From NCBI GenBank assembly GCA_002346675.1, contig DEAI01000011.1, forward strand, positions 504,912-568,911: a stretch of DNA of 64,000 bases. Reading direction: 5' to 3'. Under the pieces are notes generated by a model. It was not told where the DNA came from, made no database searches, and worked only from the letters and a program-made list of their open reading frames with translations. The translations under genes and the position numbers were made by a program. Source of the stretch: Fidelibacterota bacterium UBA2986. Lineage in GTDB: Bacteria; Fidelibacterota; Marinisomatia; Marinisomatales; AB-629-J13. Below are positions 42,528 through 52,424 of the stretch, piece by piece (the stretch's first letter is position 1; every line of letters begins with the position of its first letter).

Positions 42528-44668
42528 AATCCTCTCCGTCTTTGTCAAAAGAATGGATTGCTTTAACAGGGAACCCCAACACCGGAAAAACTGCGATATT
42601 TAACCTCCTCACGGGTTTAAACCAAAAGGTCTCAAATTATCCTGGAATTACAGTTGAACGGAAAATTGGGGAGATATACCTTCCTAACAAGAAAAATATT
42701 CAGATTCTTGATCTCCCTGGTTCATACAGTCTCACTCCAAAATCCTATGATGAACAGGTGGTCTCTGAAGAGATTTTATCCTGGGTACGCTCAGATAAAA
42801 AACCAAGCTTAATATTATCAATAGTGGATATTAGTAACCTAACTAGAAACCTCTATTTCACATCCCAACTATTAGATTTGGGTATACCTGTCATTGTAGT
42901 ATTAAATATGATGGATCAAATTCAGAAAAATGAACTACCAATTTCACCAGGTCAGTTAAAAAAAAATCTTAGTGCTGCTGCTGTTATCCCAATCTCTGCA
43001 CTTAAAAAAAAGGGGGTAAATCATTTAAAAGATACCATACTTTCTCAATTAGAAAATCCAAAGATTTCAGTACAAGATGATTTACCATTTGAAATGACAG
43101 GTATTCAACGTTCTGCGATTCGTCCCTTGTTTGTCTTTTTTAAAGATAAAATGGATTACTCACCAAGACTGGCTTGGGCACAAGCTCTTAGGACCAGTTG
43201 CAGAAAAGATGGATTAAATATATATGGAGCAGATATCTATAACAACAAAGCTCTCGAAAAAGAAAAATGGAAAAAATTAACTGAAATTCATTCTCAGGTG
43301 CAGCAAGAGCTGAAAGATAAATCTGTAGATTTGTTAGCACTTGAGCCTCAACTTCGTTATCGCTGGATAGATGGGATCGTAAATAAAACGGAAGAAACTG
43401 ACGTAGCAGAGCTTCTGAACGAAACCAGAAGTGAGAAAGTGGATCGAGTCATGACTCACAAGGTAGCAGGTCCCTTTATATTTATTGGTATTTTATACCT
43501 CATTTTTCAATCTGTTTTTTCCTGGTCGGTTGTACCTATGGATTGGGTGAACAGTATCGTTGAACAGTTTGGAAATTGGGTCCGTTTAATATTACCTCCC
43601 CACTTAATTCGTGACTTAATTGTAGAAGGAGTTATCGGTGGAGTGGGTGCTGTGCTGGTGTTTATGCCTCAAATTATCTTTCTAGTGTTTTTCATGGCAA
43701 TTTTAGAAGATTCAGGTTATATGGCGAGGACTGCCTTTATGCTAGATAGAATCATGATAAAACTTGGTCTCCACGGCAAATCTATCCTACCCCTCATGAC
43801 AGGATATGCCTGTGCTATACCAGGAATTTTGGCAACACGAACCATTGACAATTGGAAGGAACGTCTGGTCACCATACTTATCCTCCCTCTTATGAGTTGT
43901 TCTGCAAGGCTTCCTGTATATGCGTTGATGATTGGAGCATTTGTCCCTTCAACTAAAGTATTCGGAATTTTTGATGCTCAGGGAATGGTGTTGGTAGTAA
44001 TGTATTTTCTCGGTACAGTTACCGCACTTTTTCTTGCCGTGATATTCAGCCGTTGGATAAAAAATAAAGGAAATTCCACTTTCATAATGGAAATGCCTCC
44101 CTACAGAATTCCCTTATTCAGATCGGTTTTTCGGCAGGTGTATTTGAGAGTTAAGCAGTTTGTAAATGATGCAGGAAAAATCATTTTAGTTGTTTCAATC
44201 ATTCTATGGGTATTAGCATCTTTCCCAAAAACAGATGAAACACAAAATATTCAATTTAGTTATGCAGGAAAAATTGGAAAAACCATAGAGCCAGTTATAC
44301 GTCCCCTTGGTTTTGATTGGAAAATCGGTATCAGTTTGTTAACATCCTTTGCAGCCCGGGAAGTGATGGTGAGTACTTTGGCAACTATTTACAATGTTGA
44401 GGCCGATAATGATTTAATTAAACTTACAGACCGCTTAAAAAAGGATATAGATCATGAAACCAAAGAACCGACTTACTCACTACTCACTGGAATATCAATT
44501 ATGGTGTTTTTTGTGTTTGCAGCTCAATGTATGGCAACCTTTGCTGTAGTTAGGCGGGAAACTAATACCTGGAAATGGCCTTTTTTTATGATTTTTTATA
44601 TGACAGGATTGGCTTATATCATGTCATTTATTGTATATCAGGGAGGAATATATTTTGGGATGGGATAA
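42524..44668 (+). CDS. feoB: FeoB ferrous-iron transporter
   Basis: Fe2+ uptake protein of the inner membrane, 714 residues. N-terminal G domain with G1 GNPNTGKT, G3 DLPGSYSL, G4 NMMD, G5 ISALK, then the GDI helix region and a C-terminal transport core with the two gate-type segments (SGYMARTAFMLDRIM, GYACAIPGILATRT, SCSARLPVYALMIG). Length is near the usual 700-770. Expressed with fur and feoA under the palindromic box. Confidence 0.96.
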   Translation: MKSSPSLSKEWIALTGNPNTGKTAIFNLLTGLNQKVSNYPGITVERKIGEIYLPNKKNIQILDLPGSYSLTPKSYDEQVVSEEILSWVRSDKKPSLILSIVDISNLTRNLYFTSQLLDLGIPVIVVLNMMDQIQKNELPISPGQLKKNLSAAAVIPISALKKKGVNHLKDTILSQLENPKISVQDDLPFEMTGIQRSAIRPLFVFFKDKMDYSPRLAWAQALRTSCRKDGLNIYGADIYNNKALEKEKWKKLTEIHSQVQQELKDKSVDLLALEPQLRYRWIDGIVNKTEETDVAELLNETRSEKVDRVMTHKVAGPFIFIGILYLIFQSVFSWSVVPMDWVNSIVEQFGNWVRLILPPHLIRDLIVEGVIGGVGAVLVFMPQIIFLVFFMAILEDSGYMARTAFMLDRIMIKLGLHGKSILPLMTGYACAIPGILATRTIDNWKERLVTILILPLMSCSARLPVYALMIGAFVPSTKVFGIFDAQGMVLVVMYFLGTVTALFLAVIFSRWIKNKGNSTFIMEMPPYRIPLFRSVFRQVYLRVKQFVNDAGKIILVVSIILWVLASFPKTDETQNIQFSYAGKIGKTIEPVIRPLGFDWKIGISLLTSFAAREVMVSTLATIYNVEADNDLIKLTDRLKKDIDHETKEPTYSLLTGISIMVFFVFAAQCMATFAVVRRETNTWKWPFFMIFYMTGLAYIMSFIVYQGGIYFGMG

Positions 44669-44803
44669 ACAGTTTCTATTTTATATCACTAATTATTTCC
44701 CTGACTCTGATGAAAAAAGACTAAAAGGAATATAACTTAATCAGTTTTATCCACAGTCCTCGCATTTATTTATTCATCCTACTTTATAGAATAGTGATGA
44801 TAT

Positions 44804-45292
44804 TCAATATTTTCTATTAAATATCTTCACCAATCTTATGTTTTGCCCTTGCTTTTCCTGTATAAAGCCCATTTTACTATAAAGTGATATTGCCACTTTG
44901 TTTCCGGCAACAACATTTAGCAATATGATCTTCATTTCAGTCTTTTTCGCTTGTTCAATTATTTTTTTTATTAATTTTTTCCCTATGCCCAATCTACGGT
45001 GTTCTTTATCAACATAAATATGATACAAATGAACCTGCTTTTCTATTGGTAGTTTTTTCATGCTACACATTCCCACCATCCAGTTTTTTGAAAAAGCTCC
45101 CCATGTTTCAGAATCTTTATTATTATATGAAATTTTTACCCATTGGTTAAATTTAAAGGGAAAAGACATCCTTGGGTCTGTCAGGTGTAAGTCTTTCGGG
45201 TTTGAAAACCATGTACCCAAACAGGATTTTAAAACTTTTTTGTGCTTTGGATTCTCATAATTCATCCGTTTAATAATTATCTTTGTATTCAT
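44804..45292 (-). CDS. GNAT-family N-acetyltransferase
   Basis: 162 residues. The acetyl-CoA motif A is visible in HIYVDKEHRRLGIGKKLIKKII, with the typical following strand IILLNVVAGNKVAISLYSKMGF. The N-terminal part includes FSKNWMVGMCSMKKL, the preceding strand of the fold. Substrate unknown. It is alone on the minus strand between feoB and the YhaM-like gene. Confidence 0.85.
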   Translation of the reverse strand: MNTKIIIKRMNYENPKHKKVLKSCLGTWFSNPKDLHLTDPRMSFPFKFNQWVKISYNNKDSETWGAFSKNWMVGMCSMKKLPIEKQVHLYHIYVDKEHRRLGIGKKLIKKIIEQAKKTEMKIILLNVVAGNKVAISLYSKMGFIQEKQGQNIRLVKIFNRKY

Positions 45293-45385
45293 AATGAAAA
45301 TTACATAGGATATTCATTTTAATTCATATTTTGAATTGCAATTGAGTATTGACTTAGATACTAATAATAAGGAAAATTCAACCAT

Positions 45386-46336
45386 ATGAAAGAGATAACT
45401 CCTATCAATAAAATTAAAGAGGGAATGACCATTCAAGGATTTTATCTGTGTGTATACAAACATCTCCGTCATAGTCGAACAGGTGATTTATTTATTGATT
45501 TAGTTTTGAGAGATAAAACAGGTCAGATGCAGGGGAAAGTATGGAAAAAAGCAGATACCTTAAATGAAATATTTTCTTCAGGAGAAGCTGTAGTTGTTAA
45601 AGCAAATGTTGGTACCTATCAAGGTCATCTTCAACTGGATATTAAGAAGATTGGAAGAGCAACTATTCAAACTCATGGAAGATATGGATATGACCCCGCA
45701 TTGATTGTTCCCTCCTCGCAGAATGATCCCAAGGAAATGTGGAACGAGCTTCGGGAGTTTGTTAAGGGGATTAAAAATCGTAAATTAAAAAAACTTGTTT
45801 CTCAGGTTTATAAAGAGAATAAAGAGGCCGTTATGATATGTCCTGCTTCTTTAAACTCCCATTATAATTATAGATGTGGACTATTAGAGTCCATACTTTC
45901 TATGTGTAACATTGCTCGTGACCTTGCAATTAGATACAATACAGATAGAGATCTTTTGCTGGCCGGAATATTATTGCATGACATTGGCAAAGTAAAAGAA
46001 CTGTCAAGCAATCTGGAGTCAGAATTTACAGATGAAGGAAATTTTATTGGACATTCTATCCTTTCTAGAGATATGGTTTTAACTGCATCAAGGAGCATTA
46101 ATAATTTTCCGAAAGTTTATCTAATGAAATTGGAGCATATGATATTGGCACATCGAGGACATCTAGAGTGGAAGACATCAAGAAAACCTAATTTCCCAGA
46201 AGCTCTATTACTTCATCAAATACATCAATTGGATAAACATATGAACCTGATGAAAATGGCACTAGAAAAGGATGAAGAGGATGGAAAATGGACCACACAG
46301 AAAAACCATTTATTTATCCCGCTTTATAAAGGCTAA
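45386..46336 (+). CDS. YhaM-like OB-fold/HD-domain protein with an altered metal site
   Basis: Same architecture as the 3'-5' exoribonuclease YhaM: OB-fold nucleic-acid-binding domain (10-95; GDLFIDLVLRDKTGQMQGKVW) and HD domain (155-300; LLLAGILLHDIGKVKEL, LDKHMNLMKMAL). YhaM proteins have GLLEH at the first metal His; here it is GLLES (Ser169). The usual LSHHGxLEWGSP is LAHRGHLEWKTS. H198-D199 are kept. Nuclease activity may therefore be weakened, changed or absent, while nucleic-acid binding should remain. Conclusions on activity are inference from residue loss. Confidence 0.8.
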   Translation: MKEITPINKIKEGMTIQGFYLCVYKHLRHSRTGDLFIDLVLRDKTGQMQGKVWKKADTLNEIFSSGEAVVVKANVGTYQGHLQLDIKKIGRATIQTHGRYGYDPALIVPSSQNDPKEMWNELREFVKGIKNRKLKKLVSQVYKENKEAVMICPASLNSHYNYRCGLLESILSMCNIARDLAIRYNTDRDLLLAGILLHDIGKVKELSSNLESEFTDEGNFIGHSILSRDMVLTASRSINNFPKVYLMKLEHMILAHRGHLEWKTSRKPNFPEALLLHQIHQLDKHMNLMKMALEKDEEDGKWTTQKNHLFIPLYKG

Positions 46337-46346
46337 TCTGATTCCT

Positions 46347-48029
46347 TTGATAATTTTTTATCATTCAAAAGTTATAAAGTTTTTATCTTGTCTCTGTTTG
46401 GGAGTTTTTATCATAACTCATTCCTTTGCACAGAAAGGAGAGCATATCCCCTTTGATTGGAGCGGTCAAAATGGTATGTCCACCTACAGAGGATTTTTAC
46501 TTTGGAACAGTGACTGGACATCAAATGAATTGTTATTTGATGGAACTTTTCAATCCTACCCTCTAAGATTTGGAGAGTTTATATCACAAGATTCTTATCA
46601 TTCAAACTCCACTATATTTCCTCATTCTTTTCTCCTTGATTCTACTGAAATCAGAACATCATTCGATTATCGTCAAGGCGATTATCTCTTTGATCAAATT
46701 AGTATTAATGCAGCTTATAAAAAAATCAATAGAGATATAGAATTAAATGGATTTAAGCGGAGTTATGGAGGTCCTTATTCTCAATTTATTCAGCCGGAAA
46801 ATCAGAAAACGGGAATAATCACACCTAATCAACAGTCTTATTTTTTTCGTTATCTGACAGGTGAAAGCAATAATATATCTGGGCTTTCGATTGGACGGTT
46901 TATAACAAATTCCGGTTTATATAGTACTGCAGATGAAAACGGAAAACATGTGAATGAGATTACGACTGCATCATTTTCGGTCCAAAACCAATGGAACCAA
47001 TATGATTTTCGATTGAAAGTTAGCCAATATATAGAAAGTAGAAAGTGGATAACTAATTTATCTTCACAACCACTTCATTATTTAAACAGAGGTCAGTTGG
47101 TGGGGGTCTTCACTCCTGCAAATAAGGGTGATAGGTTATGGGAACTATGTTTTTCAGGAAATACACAATCACTTGCCTATCAAGATACATCAATTTCAAA
47201 AGGAAGGACATGGCTTTCAATTTGGGGAAATATAAACAAGAATATATTTTTAATTCAGGGAGGTATTGATGCTGGGATGGGTTATATACTTCCTCGATTT
47301 TTAGTTTCAGTGAATCGCAAAAATAAATCAATAAAATGGACCACCACATTAGAATTGAAAAATAATCCACAACATATGTTTATATGGCATTCATCCCGTT
47401 CTTTATTTGAAACATGGATAACTGGTGAAACCGAATTGATTTGGGAATTAGATAATATAATTTTATATAATTCGATCAATATTTGGCGAGTTAATAATCT
47501 TATAACAAATGAATTAGTTTTAATCGAATCTTCTCGAGATTTATATTCACTTAGAACTGGAATTGATTGGTACCTTCCTAATGGAATTAATGTATCAGGA
47601 TTTTGGACTCATAACTCTAAAGGGGATTTGATTTCGGATGGAATCGGCGATAGAATTCATACAGAAATTAAGTTTGGTAAAATTCTATTTTCAGATAATA
47701 TGGAGCTTACAGCAAGTTTGCTTACAGAGGGTTTATTTAATCGAGATTCGTCCTTTGGTTTTGATTCAGCAATGGAAAGACCGTTTATCCATAATTGGGG
47801 TCCTTATATGTTATCCGATTATTGGACCACCCATTTAATTTTAAAAGCAAAAGTTTCTTCAGTCGTTATGTCACTCAGAATCCTCAATATATTTCATGCA
47901 GAGGAAACCTTATTCAAGAAAATCTATCCAGAGCTACCTGAAGAATGGATAAGACCTCGCAATAATTCCTATTTTCTTCCAATGGGTCAGCTTGTTAATT
48001 TTGGTGTTGAATGGGAGTTTGATGATTGA
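46347..48029 (+). CDS. Outer-membrane beta-barrel protein, unknown, next to BtuB-type receptor
   Basis: A barrel of about 560 residues with alternating aromatic strands (ISGLSIGRFI, YDFRLKVSQYI, WLSIWGNINKNIFLIQGGIDAG) and a C-terminal strand ending NFGVEWEFDD. No plug domain is recognised. TTG 46347 gives a signal peptide ending ITHSFAQ and starts 10 bp after the YhaM-like stop. A GTG-like longer frame from 46272 would overlap that gene by 65 bp and is less likely. ATA at 46374 would give a more compact signal (MKFLSCLCLGVF). It is convergent with the riboswitch-controlled receptor, 4 bp apart. Possibly a partner for vitamin uptake; not proven. Confidence 0.65.
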   Translation: MIIFYHSKVIKFLSCLCLGVFIITHSFAQKGEHIPFDWSGQNGMSTYRGFLLWNSDWTSNELLFDGTFQSYPLRFGEFISQDSYHSNSTIFPHSFLLDSTEIRTSFDYRQGDYLFDQISINAAYKKINRDIELNGFKRSYGGPYSQFIQPENQKTGIITPNQQSYFFRYLTGESNNISGLSIGRFITNSGLYSTADENGKHVNEITTASFSVQNQWNQYDFRLKVSQYIESRKWITNLSSQPLHYLNRGQLVGVFTPANKGDRLWELCFSGNTQSLAYQDTSISKGRTWLSIWGNINKNIFLIQGGIDAGMGYILPRFLVSVNRKNKSIKWTTTLELKNNPQHMFIWHSSRSLFETWITGETELIWELDNIILYNSINIWRVNNLITNELVLIESSRDLYSLRTGIDWYLPNGINVSGFWTHNSKGDLISDGIGDRIHTEIKFGKILFSDNMELTASLLTEGLFNRDSSFGFDSAMERPFIHNWGPYMLSDYWTTHLILKAKVSSVVMSLRILNIFHAEETLFKKIYPELPEEWIRPRNNSYFLPMGQLVNFGVEWEFDD

Positions 48030-48033
48030 TTTG

Positions 48034-50100
48034 TTATTTCTCAAAAAATGAGCTTGTAGGTATATAAATTATCGATACAGTCCAATTTTGAAGTGGATCA
48101 GGATAATTTGGGAGAGTTCTTGTGTCTTCATTAAGCAAGTTTTTAACAGCTATTTCTAGGTTGAATTGGTTATTTAAAAATGGAAAGTTGTAGTTTGCAG
48201 ACAGGTCAAACCGAATGAAGGAGTTCAAGTGCTTTTCAACAGTTATTGAATTCCAGTATTCATCATATTCAGTTACGGTGTAAGATCTTTTTCCATAAAA
48301 ATATATTAGACCATTCAATGAAATTATATTATATGGAATTATTACGTTTAGAAATCCTTGGAAAGATGGAATGTAGGATAAAGGTGTCCCCGATTTTAGA
48401 TCTTTAGTTTTGTGATAATTCGCATTCCAATCAACTGAAAGAGGGACTGTATTTAATCTTAATTTACCAGATATAACTAGAGATGTCCTTTGAGTAGAAG
48501 CAATATTTTCTGGTGACCATATTCCATCCTCATTTTCATTCCATTGGATTAAATTCTTAGTTTTGCGGTCTGTAACACGGATTTCTAATTTATTATGTTT
48601 TAAAAATGTTTTAGTCCAATCTAGAGATTTAATGTGACTATATTCAGAATCCAGGTTCGGATTTCCTACATCAGGCCAATAAAGGTCGTTTAAAGTTGGT
48701 TCCCGAAAGGCGGTTCCTGCAGAAATTTGCAAATTGCTGTTAACACCTGTTACAATAGTCGCTCTAAGATCTTTCGTAAATTGTTTATGAAGTCCTATTG
48801 AATGATCAAATCGCAAGGTGGGTGTGAATTTTAATCTTTTTGATGGTGTCCAAGAACCTCGTGTCACTAACGAATGGAGTGATCGAGTATGAATGCCTAC
48901 ATCTGTGCTGGAAATGTTTTCGTTTTTATATTCATACGATGTTTGTGTCAATACAGTCAAATTGATTCTATGTACCCAATTCAAATTAACTACTTTAGTT
49001 TCCGGTTCATGTTTACTGCGTATTGGCCAATCTAGATTATTATCCTCATATAACTGAATATTTTTTATACCTGATAGAGTCAATCCCAAATAACCTCGTT
49101 TATTCAGGTGGATTGCACTTAATTTAGCGATGGCGTGTTTGTCTTCTCGTCTAGCATGTGGAGTTAGCCAATCTTCTGAACCTGCTACCCCTCTTTCTGT
49201 GTTTGTAGTCAATAATAGTGCATATAGTTGTAGATGATCATTTATTTGCAAGTCGGAACATATCATTCCATAATATTGATTCATGTCATTATTTCTTCTG
49301 TCTGTCATTCCATTAGAACTATCTATTAAAAAGTTCCCGTCATCTTTTGATTTTCCTGCAGTTAACGAAAGTTTTAAAGGATTCTCCATGAATGAAAATG
49401 TAAACTGTGTTAGTTTATATCCAAAGCTCCCAGAAGAAATTTTAACTTCATTTTTTGCATTGGATTGACCAGTTAGATTAACTGCTGCATCTATAACACC
49501 TGAACCAAAATATACTCCCGGAATTGAATATATTGTCCCTGTTCGTATTAATCCTTGTGGAATTAATGTTAAATCTGTACCACCATTTTGAGGGTCGGTC
49601 ATTGAAACGTTTTCAAACAGAATTTTAGTATGTACAGACTTTCCACCATCGAAAAATAATGTTTGATTTCCTGCTCTACCTCCATAAGTATTCCATCCTA
49701 AACCAGGTAAAACTCCTGGTATAAATTCAGAGTTCAGATTAACAGTTTTATCAGTGATGTCAAAAGGGTGCTTTAATTTTTCAACCGTTACTAAAGGCAG
49801 TGTTATTATTTTTGGTATGAGTTCAATATAACAAAAATCAGATTCAGTAAGAATAAAATATTTTTCTTCATATCCGACTCTGTTCACCAGCAATGTATCG
49901 CCCATCTCCGCACTAAAATTATAATTGAAGAATCCGTTGGTATTTGATGTTGTCCAATTGGTTTTGCTTTTGTCCGTAACAGATGCATATGCTACAGGTT
50001 CTCCATAGGATGAGTAGATAATACCACTTTTTAAGTTTGCCCATAAAATTCCACAAAACAAAATCATAAGGATTGCAATCGTTTTATTAGAATTGAACAT
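48034..50100 (-). CDS. btuB: BtuB-type TonB-dependent cobalamin receptor
   Basis: Outer-membrane receptor, 688 residues. Signal peptide 1-21, CarboxypepD-reg domain (NLKSGIIYSSYGEPVAYASV), plug (YGGRAGNQTLFFDGGKSVHT, MTDPQNGGTDLTLIPQGLI), then a barrel with FREPTLNDLYWPDVGNPNLDSE, a typical BtuB/siderophore-receptor block, ending near SIIYIP. Upstream lies a cobalamin riboswitch on the same strand, so cobalamin or a related corrinoid is the likely ligand and expression should fall when the vitamin is present. Identification rests mainly on this riboswitch. Confidence 0.85.
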   Translation of the reverse strand: MFNSNKTIAILMILFCGILWANLKSGIIYSSYGEPVAYASVTDKSKTNWTTSNTNGFFNYNFSAEMGDTLLVNRVGYEEKYFILTESDFCYIELIPKIITLPLVTVEKLKHPFDITDKTVNLNSEFIPGVLPGLGWNTYGGRAGNQTLFFDGGKSVHTKILFENVSMTDPQNGGTDLTLIPQGLIRTGTIYSIPGVYFGSGVIDAAVNLTGQSNAKNEVKISSGSFGYKLTQFTFSFMENPLKLSLTAGKSKDDGNFLIDSSNGMTDRRNNDMNQYYGMICSDLQINDHLQLYALLLTTNTERGVAGSEDWLTPHARREDKHAIAKLSAIHLNKRGYLGLTLSGIKNIQLYEDNNLDWPIRSKHEPETKVVNLNWVHRINLTVLTQTSYEYKNENISSTDVGIHTRSLHSLVTRGSWTPSKRLKFTPTLRFDHSIGLHKQFTKDLRATIVTGVNSNLQISAGTAFREPTLNDLYWPDVGNPNLDSEYSHIKSLDWTKTFLKHNKLEIRVTDRKTKNLIQWNENEDGIWSPENIASTQRTSLVISGKLRLNTVPLSVDWNANYHKTKDLKSGTPLSYIPSFQGFLNVIIPYNIISLNGLIYFYGKRSYTVTEYDEYWNSITVEKHLNSFIRFDLSANYNFPFLNNQFNLEIAVKNLLNEDTRTLPNYPDPLQNWTVSIIYIPTSSFFEK

Positions 50101-50184
50101 TACATCTCAAGTTTTATAACCAGAGGAGGGAAAAAATAAATGTAACTCATTTCAAAACCTTTATCCCGAAAGTATGAAAAATAT

Positions 50185-50332
50185 CTGAAGCTTAGGTTTC
50201 CTGACTTCCGCCTCTATGGATTGTCCGCCTTCTCATTCCTCAAAACAGGAATAATGGCTTTTTGGAGTTTCCTATGCGGTTACAGTAGCGGGGACTGTGC
50301 TGGATTCCCACCAGCTTCCCTACAGCATTCAG
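50185..50332 (-). ncRNA. Cobalamin riboswitch upstream of the btuB-type gene
   Basis: On the minus strand the core signatures appear in order: GGGAAGCTGGTGGGAATCC, then AGTCCCCGCTACTGT, then AGCCATT (B12-box region, variant) and near the end GGAAGTCAGGAAACC. The P1 helix can form from CTGAA (50328-50332) and TTCAG (50185-50189). The receptor start is 84 nt downstream, and a C-rich stretch (CCCTCCTCTGG) between them could sequester a ribosome site. Orientation and gene order match the class well. Confidence 0.92.
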
Positions 50333-50336
50333 CTAA

Positions 50337-50356
50337 AATACAGTTTAAACTGTATT
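50337..50356. repeat. 20-bp perfect palindrome before the riboswitch
   Basis: AATACAGTTTAAACTGTATT reads the same on both strands, 4 bp upstream of the riboswitch P1 helix on its strand. It may be an operator, an RNA hairpin, or a transcription-start element of the receptor gene. Confidence 0.6.
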
Positions 50357-50583
50357 GGAAATTTAGTTGGACTCCCTAAGTCAATTCAAATGAAAATATT
50401 ATTTCTTTGGTCTATTCTTTATAAAAGAGATATGATATTAAATGATCATTAACCATACTCGTTGCCTGTATAAAGGCATAATTAATTCTAGTTTCAACAA
50501 ACCTACCCCCTATTCTTTGCCATGATATTGGGTCATAAAATCATTAGAACCTGTTCATGGATGCCGTGACCTGCTTAAGCTCA
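50357..50583. other. AT-rich gap between riboswitch and LOG-family gene
   Basis: Contains only a weak GCCT/AGGC hairpin (about 50463-50479). I see no gene or strong regulatory site; promoter for the riboswitch transcript should be in this stretch. Confidence 0.4.
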
Positions 50584-51393
50584 TTAAAAATTAGGTCCAG
50601 TATGAGTTCCGGTTATTTTGGTGATGAGGTAATTATATGCATCTTCCACTGAATCACAAATTTTAAATAATTTAAGATCTTTTTTGGAAATAGTCCCTAT
50701 CTTTACAAGATAATCCCACTGAATAATATTCTCCCAGAATTCTTTTCCATAAAGAACAATTGGAATAGTTTTTTTTATTTTTTTTGTTTGGATCAATGTT
50801 AAAAGTTCAAATAATTCATCCATTGTACCGAATCCTCCTGGGAAAGCCACAAGTGCCTTTGCCAGATAAGCCATCCAGAATTTTCGCATAAAGAAATAGT
50901 GAAAATTAATATCTAGGTCAGGAGTGGTCCATTTATTTCCGGATTGTTCGTGCGGTAACGTTATATTTAACCCAATAGCTAGTCCTTTTGCCTCAGATGC
51001 CCCACGATTCGCAGCTTCCATAATTCCTGGGCCTCCCCCTGAAGTGATGATATATCGATGCTTAGATTTTTTTAATTTTTTACTCCATTGAGTAAGGGTT
51101 TTTGCAAGGTATTTAGCATCATCATAATATCTACTCATCATCAAATTATATTCGAGTCGAATCTTTTTTTGTTGAGAAGAATTTTTTGAAATTGATTTTA
51201 ACTCTTTTTTTGCATCTTCTAGAGATTTAATTCTAGCGCTTCCAAAAAACACAATTGTATCTTCAATATGATTTCGAATAAATCTATTCTGAGGGCCTAG
51301 GTATTCAGCGGCAATGCGAATACTTCTAGCATCAGGACTCGAAAGAAATTCTGAATTCAAAAAAAATGGGTTTTCAATTTTATTCATTGTCAT
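50584..51393 (-). CDS. LOG-family (TIGR00730) nucleoside 5'-monophosphate phosphoribohydrolase-like protein
   Basis: Rossmann-like LOG protein of 269 residues. The two signatures are present: GGGPGIMEAANRGASEA and FPGGFGTMDELFELLTLIQ, the latter with the catalytic-type Arg/Glu surroundings of LOG/YgdH proteins. Such proteins release a base from nucleotide monophosphates; in bacteria many are of housekeeping use and not cytokinin makers. It carries a longer N-terminal helical part than short LOG proteins. Isolated on the minus strand. Confidence 0.85.
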   Translation of the reverse strand: MTMNKIENPFFLNSEFLSSPDARSIRIAAEYLGPQNRFIRNHIEDTIVFFGSARIKSLEDAKKELKSISKNSSQQKKIRLEYNLMMSRYYDDAKYLAKTLTQWSKKLKKSKHRYIITSGGGPGIMEAANRGASEAKGLAIGLNITLPHEQSGNKWTTPDLDINFHYFFMRKFWMAYLAKALVAFPGGFGTMDELFELLTLIQTKKIKKTIPIVLYGKEFWENIIQWDYLVKIGTISKKDLKLFKICDSVEDAYNYLITKITGTHTGPNF

Positions 51394-51764
51394 GTATCCT
51401 TTATATTTTTACAGGGTTAAAAAATAATATGGAAATGTTCAGTAAAAAAGATTTCATCTAATTTCTTTTAATGAATTTCAATTTGATAAAGTCAAAAACC
51501 GGAAAAGATTATAGTGAGTAATATTTTGGGATTTTTAGTAAAAACCCTTCAACGTATGATATTTTAAACTAACTCAGAAATCCTGATTTTATATAGACTT
51601 ATGAGAATGATGAATTAATGGTGTAATATTATTTAATTCCAAAATATCAATACAATAATTTAATTAAAATTAATCCAGAAATAGTATCAGGATTTGAATG
51701 GGATTAAGTCAGTTGTAGTGCATTAGGGAATCTCCTAATTTCCTTTTTGTAATTTTATTGAAAA
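51394..51764. other. 371-bp gap before the pentose-phosphate operon, no gene seen
   Basis: Divergent region expected to hold the promoters of the LOG-family gene and rpe. AT-rich; no hairpin, RNA or small ORF is convincing. Confidence 0.45.
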
Positions 51765-52424
51765 TTGATTAAGATAGCCCCTTCTATATTATCAGCAGAT
51801 TTTTCAGACCTTCGTTCTGGATTAGATATTTGCATGGCTGGATCAGCAGATTATATTCACATTGATGTCATGGATAACCATTTTGTACCCAATTTGACAA
51901 TTGGTCCGGTCGTGGTCAAATCAATCAGACCATTTTCAAGTTCCTATTTTGATGTTCATCTAATGGTTACGGAGCCTCAGAAATTGCTGAACCCTTTTGT
52001 TGAATCTGGGGCAGATGGTATAACATTTCATATAGAAACTATTAAGGACCCTGGAGATATGTGTGATAAAATAAGATCAACTGGCGTAGATGTAGGCATT
52101 TCCCTTAAACCCTCTACGCCTCTCGAAAATATTATACCATTTTTGGACAAGGTTGACCGAGTTTTAATTATGAGTGTTGAACCAGGGTTTGGTGGTCAAA
52201 AATTTATAGATTCGTCTTTAGAAAAAATTAAATCTCTTAATCAGATTCTTAATAAATATAATTTAGAAAAAGTGGAGATTGAAGTTGATGGTGGAATTAA
52301 ATTGGAAAATGCGGATGATGTAATCAGCGCAGGTGCGGATGCATTAGTTGTGGGTTCGGGGATATTTAAAAGTGAAGATCCTGTGAATCAAATCATTAAG
52401 TTTAAGGATCTTGCTAGGCTATGA
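51765..52424 (+). CDS. rpe: Ribulose-phosphate 3-epimerase
   Basis: TIM-barrel epimerase, 219 residues, interconverting ribulose-5-P and xylulose-5-P. Signatures: KIAPSILSADFSDLRSGLD, HIDVMDNHFVPNLTIGP, FDVHLMV, SVEPGFGGQKF, VDGGI. TTG start at 51765. It overlaps the transketolase start by 4 bp (ATGA), the first gene of the rpe-tkt-rpiB set. Confidence 0.95.
   Translation: MIKIAPSILSADFSDLRSGLDICMAGSADYIHIDVMDNHFVPNLTIGPVVVKSIRPFSSSYFDVHLMVTEPQKLLNPFVESGADGITFHIETIKDPGDMCDKIRSTGVDVGISLKPSTPLENIIPFLDKVDRVLIMSVEPGFGGQKFIDSSLEKIKSLNQILNKYNLEKVEIEVDGGIKLENADDVISAGADALVVGSGIFKSEDPVNQIIKFKDLARL

Noticed and set aside
50440..50583. Possible tRNA or small RNA next to the LOG-family gene
   Set aside because: No cloverleaf or strong helix forms; only a 4-bp stem was found.
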